Source: Oscillospiraceae bacterium (lineage in GTDB: Bacteria; Bacillota; Clostridia; Oscillospirales; Ruminococcaceae). From it: 8,433 bases of DNA. Below are positions 1 to 6,787 of the stretch, piece by piece. The position numbers and the translations under genes were made by a program. Below the pieces are notes generated by a model that searched no databases, was not told the DNA's origin, and saw nothing but the letters and a program-made list of their open reading frames with translations. Location: positions 1 through 8,433 of the forward strand of contig DXNX01000105.1 of assembly GCA_019413245.1 (NCBI GenBank). Direction: 5' to 3'. How positions within the stretch are numbered: position 1 is the stretch's first letter; each line of letters opens with the position of its first letter.

Positions 1-1
1 G

Positions 2-1444
2 TATCAAAGCACACGAGACCATGCGACCGTTGTAAGCTCCTCGGAAGCCATCGTGCGCGGGCTGACGCCGGACGGCGGGCTGTTCGTGCCGCAGGCTTTC
101 CCTGCGGCGGATCTGGAAGGCTGGAAGAAACTTTCTTATCCTGAACTGGCTGCCAAGGTCCTGGAACTGTATCTGACCGATTATGACCCCGCTTTTCTGC
201 ACCGCGCCGCCCATGAGGCATACGGCGAGGCGTTCGGTGGTAAGGCCGGGTATGTGCATAAGGTGGCGGACGGCCTGTTCTCTCTGGAACTGTGGCATGG
301 TCCGACCAGCGCCTTCAAGGATTACGCCCTGCAGCTGATGCCCAAACTGCTGGTGCAGGCCAAGAAGAACCTGAGCCGTACCGAGCACACCCGCATTCTG
401 GTGGCCACTTCCGGGGATACCGGCAAGGCCGCTCTGGCTGGGTATGCGGGACTGGATGGCATCGACATCGCGGTGTTCTACCCCAATGACGGCACCAGCG
501 AGATCCAGCGCCTGCAGATGGCCACCCAGACCGGTGACAACGTGGCCGTGTATGCGGTCGAGGGCAACTTTGACGACGCCCAGACCGGCGTCAAGAAGGT
601 GTTCGGTGACAAAGCCGTGGCCGAAGAACTGGCCGCCCGGGACATTCGCCTGTCCAGCGCCAACTCCATCAACTGGGGCCGCCTGGCGCCGCAGATCGTC
701 TACTACTTCTACGCCTATTTCCGTCTGGCCGAACAGGGGGCCGTGGAGTGGGGCAAGCCGGTGGACTTCTGTGTGCCTACCGGCAACTTCGGCGACATCC
801 TGGCCGGTTACTATGCCAAGCGCATGGGCCTGCCGGTGGGCCGCCTGGTCTGTGCCTCCAACCGCAACAACGTCCTGACCGATTTTATCAATACCGGCGT
901 GTATGACAAACGGCGGGAGTTCTATAAGACCACTTCGCCCTCCATGGACATCCTGATCTCCAGCAATCTGGAACGCCTGCTGTATCATGTGACCGAGGAC
1001 GACGCCAAGGTGGCCGGCTGGATGCAGGAACTGAACACTACTGGCATGTATAAAGTGGAAGAGGCCACCCTGTCCGCTATCCGTGCCAGCTTCGACTGCG
1101 GCTGTGCCGGGGATGAGGAGGCCGCCGCCCAGATTCATACCTGCTTTACCGAAGATCATTACCTGTGCGACCCGCATACGGCGGTTGCTTTCCGCGTGGC
1201 GGAGCAGCACCGCACCGAAGCACCCATGGTGGTGCTTTCCACGGCAAGCCCCTTCAAGTTCCCGCGGGATGTGTTGGCTGCCCTGGGTGAACCGGTCCCC
1301 GAAAGCGATTTTGCTGCCATGAAGCAGCTGACCGCCTGCACTGGCTGTGAAGCTCCCGCCGCCCTGGCGGCACTGGAAACGCTGCCGGTTCGTTTTGACG
1401 CGGTCATCACGCCGGATGGCATCCGCGCGGCCGCACTGAAATAA
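2..1444 (+). CDS. thrC: Threonine synthase (5' end just outside the window)
   Basis: PLP-dependent enzyme that converts O-phospho-L-homoserine to L-threonine, the last step of threonine synthesis in the cytoplasm. The open frame reaches the left edge and reads YQSTRDHATVVSSSEAIVRG before the first possible internal start, a GTG at 53. YQSTR is the usual N-terminus of this family, so the GTG is not the start and only about two residues (Met plus one) are missing. 480 residues are visible, close to the usual length. The PLP lysine lies in HGPTSAFKDYA (AAG at 317-319). The ATSGDTG loop (about 404-424) and PTGNFGD (about 776-796) fit the fold-type II phosphate- and cofactor-binding loops. The C-terminus is intact, ending in TAA. 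The metallophosphoesterase follows after 16 nt, so the two are probably co-transcribed. The promoter is outside the window. No hom or thrB gene is visible here. The family call is secure. Confidence 0.96.
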   Translation, partial: YQSTRDHATVVSSSEAIVRGLTPDGGLFVPQAFPAADLEGWKKLSYPELAAKVLELYLTDYDPAFLHRAAHEAYGEAFGGKAGYVHKVADGLFSLELWHGPTSAFKDYALQLMPKLLVQAKKNLSRTEHTRILVATSGDTGKAALAGYAGLDGIDIAVFYPNDGTSEIQRLQMATQTGDNVAVYAVEGNFDDAQTGVKKVFGDKAVAEELAARDIRLSSANSINWGRLAPQIVYYFYAYFRLAEQGAVEWGKPVDFCVPTGNFGDILAGYYAKRMGLPVGRLVCASNRNNVLTDFINTGVYDKRREFYKTTSPSMDILISSNLERLLYHVTEDDAKVAGWMQELNTTGMYKVEEATLSAIRASFDCGCAGDEEAAAQIHTCFTEDHYLCDPHTAVAFRVAEQHRTEAPMVVLSTASPFKFPRDVLAALGEPVPESDFAAMKQLTACTGCEAPAALAALETLPVRFDAVITPDGIRAAALK

Positions 1445-1460
1445 AGACAAAGGAAACACT

Positions 1461-2147
1461 ATGGCGATTTTTGCAATCGGGGATCTGCACCTTTCCCTGG
1501 GCGGTGACAAGCCGATGGATGTTTTCCCCGGCTGGGAAGGATACCTGCCCAAGCTGGAAACAAAATGGCGCACCCTGATTCAGGACACCGACACGGTGAT
1601 TTTGGCGGGGGATACTTCCTGGGCCATGCGTCTGCAGGACACAAAAACAGATTTTGATTTTTTGCAGACCCTGCCCGGACAAAAATGGATGCTGAAAGGC
1701 AATCATGATTACTGGTGGACCACCGCCCGCAAGATGGAAAGCTACATTGCCGCCAACGGATGGGACACCCTGCATATCCTGCACAACAACTGCTGTATTG
1801 TGGGCGGACGGGCCCTGTGCGGTTCCCGCGGCTGGCCTTTCGACGATGCCGCGGCCCAGAGCGTCAAGATCATGTCCCGGGAGGCCGGGCGTCTCGACAT
1901 GTCCCTGGCAGCCGGAGCAGAAGCGGAAGAACGCATTGCGTTTTTGCATTATCCGCCGGTTTTCGGCAATGCCTGCGCCAGGGAGCTGGTGGATGTACTG
2001 CAGGCCCACGGCGTGCAGCAGTGCTTTTACGGGCACCTGCACGGCAAAGCCATCCGGTACGCGGTGCAGGGGGAGCGTGAAGGCATCCATTATAAGCTGA
2101 TTTCGGCCGACGGCCTCGCTTTTTGCCCGTATAAGGTCTGTGATTGA
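1461..2147 (+). CDS. Calcineurin-like metallophosphoesterase (predicted phosphohydrolase)
   Basis: A 228-residue cytoplasmic phosphoesterase with no signal peptide or membrane segment. The metal-binding motifs appear in order: GDLHL (D8, H10), AGDTSW (G50, D51), GNHDYWW (N81, H82, D83), a histidine in FLHYPPV (H163) and GHLHG (H192, H194). This is a complete dinuclear metal site of the calcineurin-like superfamily. The compact single-domain form and the W-rich GNHDYWW segment resemble the uncharacterised bacterial group COG1768 (Chlamydia CT488 type), recalled rather than searched. The substrate is unknown; phosphoprotein, nucleotide and phosphodiester hydrolysis all remain possible. The ATG follows AAAGGA with suitable spacing. 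It lies 16 nt behind thrC and probably shares its transcript, though that alone does not assign it to threonine metabolism. Codon use is less biased than in tig or groEL, suggesting modest expression. Confidence 0.88.
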   Translation: MAIFAIGDLHLSLGGDKPMDVFPGWEGYLPKLETKWRTLIQDTDTVILAGDTSWAMRLQDTKTDFDFLQTLPGQKWMLKGNHDYWWTTARKMESYIAANGWDTLHILHNNCCIVGGRALCGSRGWPFDDAAAQSVKIMSREAGRLDMSLAAGAEAEERIAFLHYPPVFGNACARELVDVLQAHGVQQCFYGHLHGKAIRYAVQGEREGIHYKLISADGLAFCPYKVCD

Positions 2148-2179
2148 GAATTTTTTTGCCCTTGCAGGCAAAAAAATTC
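2148..2179. repeat. Perfect 13-bp inverted repeat directly after the phosphoesterase stop
   Basis: The arms GAATTTTTTTGCC (2148-2160) and GGCAAAAAAATTC (2167-2179) are exact reverse complements around the 6-nt spacer CTTGCA. The left arm begins on the first base after the TGA. The order is opposite to that of a usual intrinsic terminator: the T-run is in the left arm and the A-run in the right arm, so no U-tract follows the hairpin on either strand. It could be an mRNA 3'-end stabilising hairpin, a protein-binding palindrome, or curved A-tract DNA upstream of the tig promoter. The repeat is read directly; its role is inferred. Confidence 0.8.
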
Positions 2180-2217
2180 AAAAGATACTGGTATTCTGCG
2201 CCGCAGCATGCTATAAT
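2180..2217 (+). promoter_or_regulatory. Probable tig promoter: extended -10 with A-rich upstream element
   Basis: A consensus TATAAT (2212-2217) is preceded by TG at 2209-2210, giving the extended -10 pattern TGnTATAAT. At a 17-bp spacing the -35 position (2189-2194, TGGTAT) matches TTGACA poorly. The A-run 2180-2183, and the longer A-run 2170-2176 in the palindrome before it, fall about 40-55 bp before the likely transcription start near 2224. That is where the alpha subunit of RNA polymerase binds UP elements. An extended -10 and UP-like DNA could compensate for the weak -35. This is a pattern call. Confidence 0.65.
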
Positions 2218-2248
2218 CAATTGTATTTCTATGTTTGGAGGACTACAA

Positions 2249-3562
2249 ATGAACCTGATTTCTTGTGAAAAACTGGAAAAGAGCATGGTTGAGCTTCAGT
2301 TCTCGATCGATGCCGATACCTTCAAAAATGCCGTTGCCGCCGCGTTCAAGCGCGAAAGCAAGAAGTACAGCGTTCCCGGCTTCCGCAAGGGCAAGGCTCC
2401 TCGCGCGATGATCGAGAAGATGTACGGCGCTGACATCTTCCACTATGATGCCATCAACGACCTGTTCCCCGAAGCCTACGAGGCTGCCGTCAAGGAAGCC
2501 AAGATCGAGGTTGTGGGCCGTCCTGACCCCGAGGTCGTTTCCATGTCCGAGGCCGAGGGTGCTACCCTGAAGGTCAAGGTCGCTGTCAAGCCGGAAGTCA
2601 CCCTGGGCGACTATGCCGGTTTAAATGTCACCAAGAAGGTCAAGACTGTTGACGAGTCCCTGGTTGACGCCGAGATCAAGCGCATGCAGGACCGCAACGG
2701 CCGTCTGCTGACCCGTGAGGGCGCTGCTGAGAACGGTGACACCGTGGACATCGACTTCGAGGGCTTCGTCGACGGCGTTGCTTTCGAAGGCGGCAAGGCT
2801 GAGCACTTCTCTCTGGTGCTGGGCAGCGGTTCCTTCATCCCCGGCTTTGAGGATCAGGTCATTGGCCATTCCGCCGGTGAAGAATTTGACATCAATGTCA
2901 AGTTCCCCGAGCAGTATCAGGCTGAAGAGCTGGCCGGCAAGGACGCTACCTTCAAGATCAAGCTGCACGAAGTCAAGTATAAGGAGCTGCCGGAACTGGA
3001 TGACGACTTTGCCAAGGACGTCAGCGAGTACGACACCCTGGATGAGCTGAAGGCTTCCATCCGCAAGAACATTGAAGAGAACAACCAGAAGCAGGCTGAT
3101 CAGCAGGTTGAAAACGACCTGATCGAGCAGGTCGTCAACAACATGACCGCCGAGATTCCGCAGGCTATGTACGACGCCCGCGTGGATGAGCTGGTTCAGG
3201 ACTTCCAGTACCGCATTGCTCAGCAGGGCCTGAAGCTGGAGCAGTATCTGCAGTACATGGGCATGGACATGAACACCTTCAAGGGCCAGTTCCAGGAACA
3301 GGCTGAAAAGCAGGTCAAGATGCGTCTGGCCATGGAAGCCATCGTTGCCAAGGAAGGCATCGAAGCTTCCGATGACGAGTTCAACGCCGAAGTCAAGCGC
3401 ATTGCCGATGCCTACAAGATGGAAGAGGACAAGGTCCGCTCCATCGTGGATGAGGCTGCCGTCAAGGCTGACCTGGCTGTGAACAAGGCCATCGACCTGG
3501 TCAAGGAGAAGGCCAACATCACCACCGAAACCGTGGAACCCGCTGCGGAAACCAAGGAATAA
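2249..3562 (+). CDS. tig: Trigger factor, ribosome-associated chaperone and peptidyl-prolyl isomerase
   Basis: Binds the ribosome at the exit tunnel and shelters nascent chains; it also has FKBP-type prolyl isomerase activity. Length is 437 residues, normal for the family. Domains: an N-terminal ribosome-binding domain (about 1-115) with the signature GFRKGKAP at 44-51; an FKBP-like domain (about 160-245) containing GDTVDIDFEGF and FIPGFEDQVIG; and a long helical C-terminal chaperone domain (about 250-425) rich in Lys, Glu and Gln. It ends with a short acidic tail and tandem TAA stops. The ATG at 2249 was chosen because GGAGGA (2237-2242) sits just upstream and translation from it begins MNLISCEKLEKSMVEL, as in other trigger factors. 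The frame is open back to 2144, but that would overlap the phosphoesterase stop and include the promoter. Strong codon bias suggests high expression. Confidence 0.97.
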   Translation: MNLISCEKLEKSMVELQFSIDADTFKNAVAAAFKRESKKYSVPGFRKGKAPRAMIEKMYGADIFHYDAINDLFPEAYEAAVKEAKIEVVGRPDPEVVSMSEAEGATLKVKVAVKPEVTLGDYAGLNVTKKVKTVDESLVDAEIKRMQDRNGRLLTREGAAENGDTVDIDFEGFVDGVAFEGGKAEHFSLVLGSGSFIPGFEDQVIGHSAGEEFDINVKFPEQYQAEELAGKDATFKIKLHEVKYKELPELDDDFAKDVSEYDTLDELKASIRKNIEENNQKQADQQVENDLIEQVVNNMTAEIPQAMYDARVDELVQDFQYRIAQQGLKLEQYLQYMGMDMNTFKGQFQEQAEKQVKMRLAMEAIVAKEGIEASDDEFNAEVKRIADAYKMEEDKVRSIVDEAAVKADLAVNKAIDLVKEKANITTETVEPAAETKE

Positions 3563-3571
3563 TAAACATTG

Positions 3572-3606
3572 CGACCGATACGGTGCCGCTGCCGCCGTAT
3601 CGGTCG
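3572..3606 (+). terminator. Hairpin between tig and clpP, weak or partial terminator
   Basis: A perfect 12-bp stem pairs CGACCGATACGG (3572-3583) with CCGTATCGGTCG (3595-3606) around an 11-nt GC-rich loop. It lies 7 nt after the second of the tandem TAA stops of tig. The tail is only GTTTATC, so the U-tract is poor; a run of six T appears later at 3625-3630. It could terminate most tig transcripts while allowing read-through into clpP, or act as a 3'-end stabiliser. I see no convincing separate clpP promoter in 3607-3679. Confidence 0.6.
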
Positions 3607-3679
3607 GTTTATCACAGGGGATAATTTTTTCTCCAAAGCAGCCAAATACCAATAAATTGATTTACGGGAGGGAACTTGC

Positions 3680-4270
3680 ATGAGTTTGGTACCTTACGTC
3701 GTCGAACAGACCGCGCGCGGAGAGCGCAGCTATGATATCTTTTCCCGCCTGCTCAATGATCGCATCATTGTGCTGAGCGAGGACGTCAACCCCACTTCGG
3801 CCAGCGTGGTCATTGCACAGCTGCTGTATCTGGAAGGGCAGGACCCCGAAAAGGATATCAGCTTCTACATCAACAGCCCGGGCGGTTCCATCTCGGACGG
3901 CATGGCCATTCACGACACTATGAAGTATATCAAGTGTGACGTGTCCACCATCTGCGTGGGTATGGCCGCTTCCATGGGCGCTTTCCTGCTGGCCAGCGGC
4001 ACCAAGGGCAAGCGTTTCGCCCTGCCCAACTCGGAGATCCTGATTCACCAGCCGCTCATTGGCGGCAACGGTCTGTCCGGTCAGGCCACCGATATCAAGA
4101 TTCATGCTGACCACATCGTGCGCATCAAGGCGAAGCTCAACGGTCTGATCAGTGAGTATACCGGTCAGCCGCTGGAAGTCGTGGAGCGCGATACCGAGCG
4201 CGATAACTATATGACCGCGCAGCAGGCCAAGGATTACGGTCTGATTGACGAGATCATCTCCAAACACTAA
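3680..4270 (+). CDS. clpP: ATP-dependent Clp protease proteolytic subunit
   Basis: Serine peptidase of the ClpXP or ClpAP/ClpCP machines that degrades unfolded proteins delivered by an AAA+ unfoldase. It is 196 residues, the usual length. The catalytic triad is visible: Ser98 in GMAASMGAF, His123 in ILIHQPL, and Asp175 in DTERDNYM. The oxyanion-type loop SPGGS is at 66-70. The N-terminus MSLVPYVVEQT resembles Firmicutes ClpP with little or no propeptide. Compared with recalled B. subtilis ClpP (His123, Asp172), the handle segment after HQPL is three residues longer (IGGNGLSGQ). The ATG at 3680 follows GGGAGGG at good spacing. clpX begins 15 nt after the stop, so the two form an operon. No CtsR-type heptad repeat was seen upstream. 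Confidence 0.97.
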   Translation: MSLVPYVVEQTARGERSYDIFSRLLNDRIIVLSEDVNPTSASVVIAQLLYLEGQDPEKDISFYINSPGGSISDGMAIHDTMKYIKCDVSTICVGMAASMGAFLLASGTKGKRFALPNSEILIHQPLIGGNGLSGQATDIKIHADHIVRIKAKLNGLISEYTGQPLEVVERDTERDNYMTAQQAKDYGLIDEIISKH

Positions 4271-4285
4271 CCACGGGGGAAGGAA

Positions 4286-5632
4286 ATGGCAAATTCGATT
4301 TCCGGAAAAGACGGAAAGGAACGCGAACTGATCTGCAGCTTTTGCGGCCGTTCGCAGAAACAGGTCGAACAGCTGATCATCGGTCCCGGCGTCAATATCT
4401 GCAAAGACTGCATTGATATGTGTTACAACGCCCTGTACAAGGACGAGGATATGGCTCCGCCGCCGCCCCGCGCCACGGCCCAGCGCCGTTCTGCGGCTGC
4501 GCGTCCGCGCCACAGCATCGATCCTCTGCAGGACATCAACATCATGACTCCGGCCGAGATCAAGGCCGGTCTGGATCAGTATGTCATCGGGCAGGATGAG
4601 ACCAAAAAGGTTCTGGCTGTTTCGGTGTACAACCATTACAAGCGGATTCTGTCCGGTCAGGAAAGCGACGTGGAACTGCAGAAGTCCAACGTCCTGATGC
4701 TGGGCCCCTCCGGTACCGGCAAGACCCTGCTGGCACAGACCCTGGCCAAGATGCTGGGTGTACCGTTTGCCATCGCGGATGCCACCACCCTGACCGAGGC
4801 CGGTTATGTGGGCGAGGACGTGGAGAACATCCTGCTCAAGCTGATTCAGGCTGCGGACTTTGACATTCCCAAGGCGGAAGTCGGCATCATCTATGTGGAT
4901 GAGATCGACAAGATCACCCGCAAAAGCGAAAATCCCTCTATCACCCGCGACGTGGGCGGTGAGGGCGTCCAGCAGGCCCTGCTGAAGATTCTGGAAGGAA
5001 CCGTCAGCAATGTGCCGCCTCAGGGTGGCCGCAAGCACCCGCAGCAGGAGTTCATCCAGATCAACACCAAGAACATCCTGTTCATCTGCGGCGGTGCCTT
5101 TGACGGCCTGGAAAAGCTGATTCAGAAGCGCACTGACACTTCGTCCCTGGGTTTCGGCAGCCAGCTGCGCACCAATCTGGACCAGGACGAAACCCGCCAG
5201 AAGCTGCTGCGCAAGGTCGAGCCGGATGATCTGGTCAAATTTGGCCTGATCCCCGAACTTATCGGCCGTCTGCCTGTGGTGACGGTTCTGGACCCCCTGG
5301 ACGAGGAAGCCCTGGTCCGGGTCCTGACCGAACCCAAGAACAGCATCGTCCGCCAGTACAAGGAGCTGCTGGGGCTGGACAACGCCGAGCTGGTCTTTAC
5401 CGACGCGGCGCTGCATGCCATCGCCAAGAAGACCATCGAGCGCAAGAGTGGCGCCCGTGGCCTGCGCAGCGTGGTGGAAGAACTGCTGATTCCCATCATG
5501 TACGATATCCCGTCCGACCCGACCATCATCCGGGTCACCATTGACGAGGATACCGTCAACGGCGGCAAGCCGCATCTGGATTTTGGTGCGGTGCGCCAGC
5601 GCTACAAAAATCAGAATCTTTCGCTGACCTGA
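4286..5632 (+). CDS. clpX: ATP-dependent Clp protease ATP-binding subunit ClpX
   Basis: AAA+ unfoldase that recognises substrates, unfolds them by ATP hydrolysis and feeds them into ClpP. It is 448 residues. The N-terminal zinc-binding domain has C17, C20, C39 and C42, followed by a Pro/Arg/Ala-rich linker (about 57-76). The AAA+ core shows Walker A GPSGTGKT (140-147), pore loop GYVG (173-176), Walker B with DEID (205-208), RKH loop R249-H251, arginine finger R328 in IGRLP, and sensor II GAR (389-391). The ClpP-docking tripeptide is LGF (288-290), where many homologues have IGF. The start is supported by GGGGGAAGG (4275-4283) and homology from the first residues. It lies 15 nt behind clpP and ends before an intrinsic terminator. 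All key residues are present. Confidence 0.97.
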   Translation: MANSISGKDGKERELICSFCGRSQKQVEQLIIGPGVNICKDCIDMCYNALYKDEDMAPPPPRATAQRRSAAARPRHSIDPLQDINIMTPAEIKAGLDQYVIGQDETKKVLAVSVYNHYKRILSGQESDVELQKSNVLMLGPSGTGKTLLAQTLAKMLGVPFAIADATTLTEAGYVGEDVENILLKLIQAADFDIPKAEVGIIYVDEIDKITRKSENPSITRDVGGEGVQQALLKILEGTVSNVPPQGGRKHPQQEFIQINTKNILFICGGAFDGLEKLIQKRTDTSSLGFGSQLRTNLDQDETRQKLLRKVEPDDLVKFGLIPELIGRLPVVTVLDPLDEEALVRVLTEPKNSIVRQYKELLGLDNAELVFTDAALHAIAKKTIERKSGARGLRSVVEELLIPIMYDIPSDPTIIRVTIDEDTVNGGKPHLDFGAVRQRYKNQNLSLT

Positions 5633-5637
5633 TATAC

Positions 5638-5673
5638 AGCGGCGGTCTGTCTTTCCGGCGGGCCGCCGCTTTT
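5638..5673 (+). terminator. Intrinsic terminator after clpX
   Basis: AGCGGCGG (5638-5645) pairs with CCGCCGCT (5663-5670). The stem extends inward through G-U and C-G pairs (5646-5649 with 5659-5662) to a 9-nt loop and is followed by TTT at 5671-5673. GATATA (5631-5636) and TATATC (5673-5678) could also pair around the base. Its position 5 nt after the clpX stop and its GC-rich stem with a short T-run fit termination of the clpPX transcript. Confidence 0.78.
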
Positions 5674-5701
5674 ATATCCATATAGAAAAAGGAGAATCCT
5701 G

Positions 5702-6601
5702 ATGTCCCATTTTAAAGTGGCGCTTCTTCAGCTGCATGTCGGAAAAACACTGGAAGAAAACCAAAAAATCGGTCTGGATGCCTGCCGCCGTGCCAAATCC
5801 CTGGGGGCGGATTTGGCTCTGTTCCCGGAAATGTGGAGCACAGGGTATACGATTCCGCAGGACCAGGACCTGCTCCAGGCAAGTGCCATTCCGGCAGACC
5901 ATCCATTCCTCCGCGCATTCGCAGACTGTGCCCGGGATCTGGATATGGCAGTGGCAGTGACCTGCCTGGAACAGGACAACCCACAGCCAAAGAATTCTCT
6001 GTTTGTGTATGACAGGCACGGCGCTCTCGTTTTACACTATGCCAAGGTGCATACCTGTGATTTCGGAGAGGAGGCCCGCCTGGGGCGGGGCGATGACTTT
6101 TATACAGCAGAATTGGATACGGAAAAGGGGACCGTGCGCATCGGTGCCATGATCTGCTATGACCGGGAGTTCCCCGAAAGCGCCCGTATCCTGATGCTGC
6201 AGGGGGCGGAAATTGTCCTGGTCCCCAATGCCTGTCCCATGGAGATCAACCGGCTGTCCCAGCTACGCGGCCGCGCCTACGAAAATATGATGGGAATTGC
6301 CACCTGCAACTATCCTGCCGGGCATCCTGACTGCAACGGGCATTCCTCCGCTTTTGACGGCGTTGCCTATCTGCCGGATTTGGCCGGCTCCCGGGATACC
6401 TGCTTGATAGAAGCTGGCGATGAAGAGGGCATTTACCTTGCCGATTTCGATATGGATATGCTTCGTTCCTACCGGGCAGCCGAGGTCCACGGCAACGCCT
6501 ACCGACGACCGGAATGTTACGGCCTTTTGCTGGATAAGAGGGTAGAACCACCGTTTGTTCGCGCCGATCGACGGCCCTGTGATGGAAACCGAAACCTTTA
6601 A
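5702..6601 (+). CDS. Carbon-nitrogen hydrolase (nitrilase superfamily)
   Basis: A 299-residue cytoplasmic amidohydrolase of the nitrilase/omega-amidase fold. The catalytic triad is visible: Glu43 in LALFPEMW, Lys115 in YAKVHTC, and Cys152 in MICYDREFPES. A second conserved Glu lies in HTCDFGEEA. Such enzymes hydrolyse a C-N bond through a cysteine acyl intermediate; family members include N-carbamoylputrescine amidase, omega-amidase and beta-ureidopropionase. The segment NYPAGHPDCNGHSSAFDG and the C-terminal VHGNAYRRPECYG look typical of an uncharacterised Clostridia group, from memory. The substrate cannot be fixed from sequence. The ATG follows AAAAAGGAGAA at good spacing. It sits between two terminator-type hairpins, so it is probably monocistronic, but I see no clear promoter in 5674-5701. 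It uses codons rare in its neighbours (TTA, ATA, AAA), which suggests low expression rather than transfer. Confidence 0.9.
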   Translation: MSHFKVALLQLHVGKTLEENQKIGLDACRRAKSLGADLALFPEMWSTGYTIPQDQDLLQASAIPADHPFLRAFADCARDLDMAVAVTCLEQDNPQPKNSLFVYDRHGALVLHYAKVHTCDFGEEARLGRGDDFYTAELDTEKGTVRIGAMICYDREFPESARILMLQGAEIVLVPNACPMEINRLSQLRGRAYENMMGIATCNYPAGHPDCNGHSSAFDGVAYLPDLAGSRDTCLIEAGDEEGIYLADFDMDMLRSYRAAEVHGNAYRRPECYGLLLDKRVEPPFVRADRRPCDGNRNL

Positions 6602-6606
6602 GTCGG

Positions 6607-6642
6607 CGGCTGCCGGACTGCTAAAACGCATTCCGACAGCCG
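6607..6642 (+). terminator. Possible terminator hairpin after the nitrilase gene
   Basis: CGGCTGCCGGA (6607-6617) pairs with TCCGACAGCCG (6632-6642) with a single C-A mismatch and a 14-nt loop, 5 nt after the TAA. The tail (TTCTGCCAATTT) is only weakly T-rich, so this is a tentative terminator. Confidence 0.4.
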
Positions 6643-6760
6643 TTCTGCCAATTTCTGCGCCGCTTCCGCTGCTTCTGTGCCGAAAAAGCCAAAAATAATA
6701 GTACGATACAACGAAAAGAAAAGCTGTTCACAAAAATTTTATACTTAGGATACTTGATTT
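6643..6760. other. Non-coding gap upstream of the groES promoter
   Basis: No credible gene is present here. The first half is C/T-rich with repeated CCGCTTC/CTGCTTC-like words. From about 6695 it becomes strongly AT-rich, leading into the promoter, with AAAATTTT at 6734-6741 and a direct repeat ATACTT around 6741-6756. Confidence 0.5.
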
Positions 6761-6787
6761 TTGACAGGCAAGTGACTACAATATATT
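6761..6787 (+). promoter_or_regulatory. groESL promoter, sigma-A type
   Basis: A perfect -35 TTGACA (6761-6766) is followed after 15 bp by TATATT (6782-6787). An alternative, shifted pair is TTGATT (6754-6759), 17 bp, TACAAT (6777-6782). Both place the transcription start at or inside the adjacent CIRCE operator. The promoter is clear; which -35/-10 pair is used cannot be settled by reading. Confidence 0.8.

Noticed and set aside
53..55. GTG as the start of thrC
   Set aside because: The frame is open upstream to the window edge and the upstream residues match the conserved N-terminus of threonine synthase.
2104..2126. Small GGCC-GAC-GGCC stem followed by five T near the end of the phosphoesterase gene
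   Set aside because: The stem is only 4 bp, lies inside the coding region and the T-run is not adjacent; it is not a credible terminator.
1407..2171. A 254-codon open frame on the - strand over the phosphoesterase gene
   Set aside because: It lies opposite a gene with intact catalytic motifs and has no recognisable domain or Shine-Dalgarno; it is a coding shadow.
2144..2248. A 35-residue N-terminal extension of trigger factor
   Set aside because: It would include the palindrome and the promoter and overlap the preceding stop. The ATG at 2249 has a clear GGAGGA upstream and fits the family.
3607..3679. A separate clpP promoter or CtsR operator
   Set aside because: AT-rich words such as GATAAT and TAAATT occur, but none has an acceptable -35 at 16-18 bp, and no GGTCAAA-type heptad repeat is present.
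3662..5575. A 637-codon open frame on the - strand, antisense to clpP and clpX
   Set aside because: It is in codon register with both genes, so its stops would require sense TTA, CTA or TCA codons, which these strongly biased genes avoid. It has no matching start signals and resembles no protein. The same holds for antisense frames at 2621-3652 and 7083-8261.
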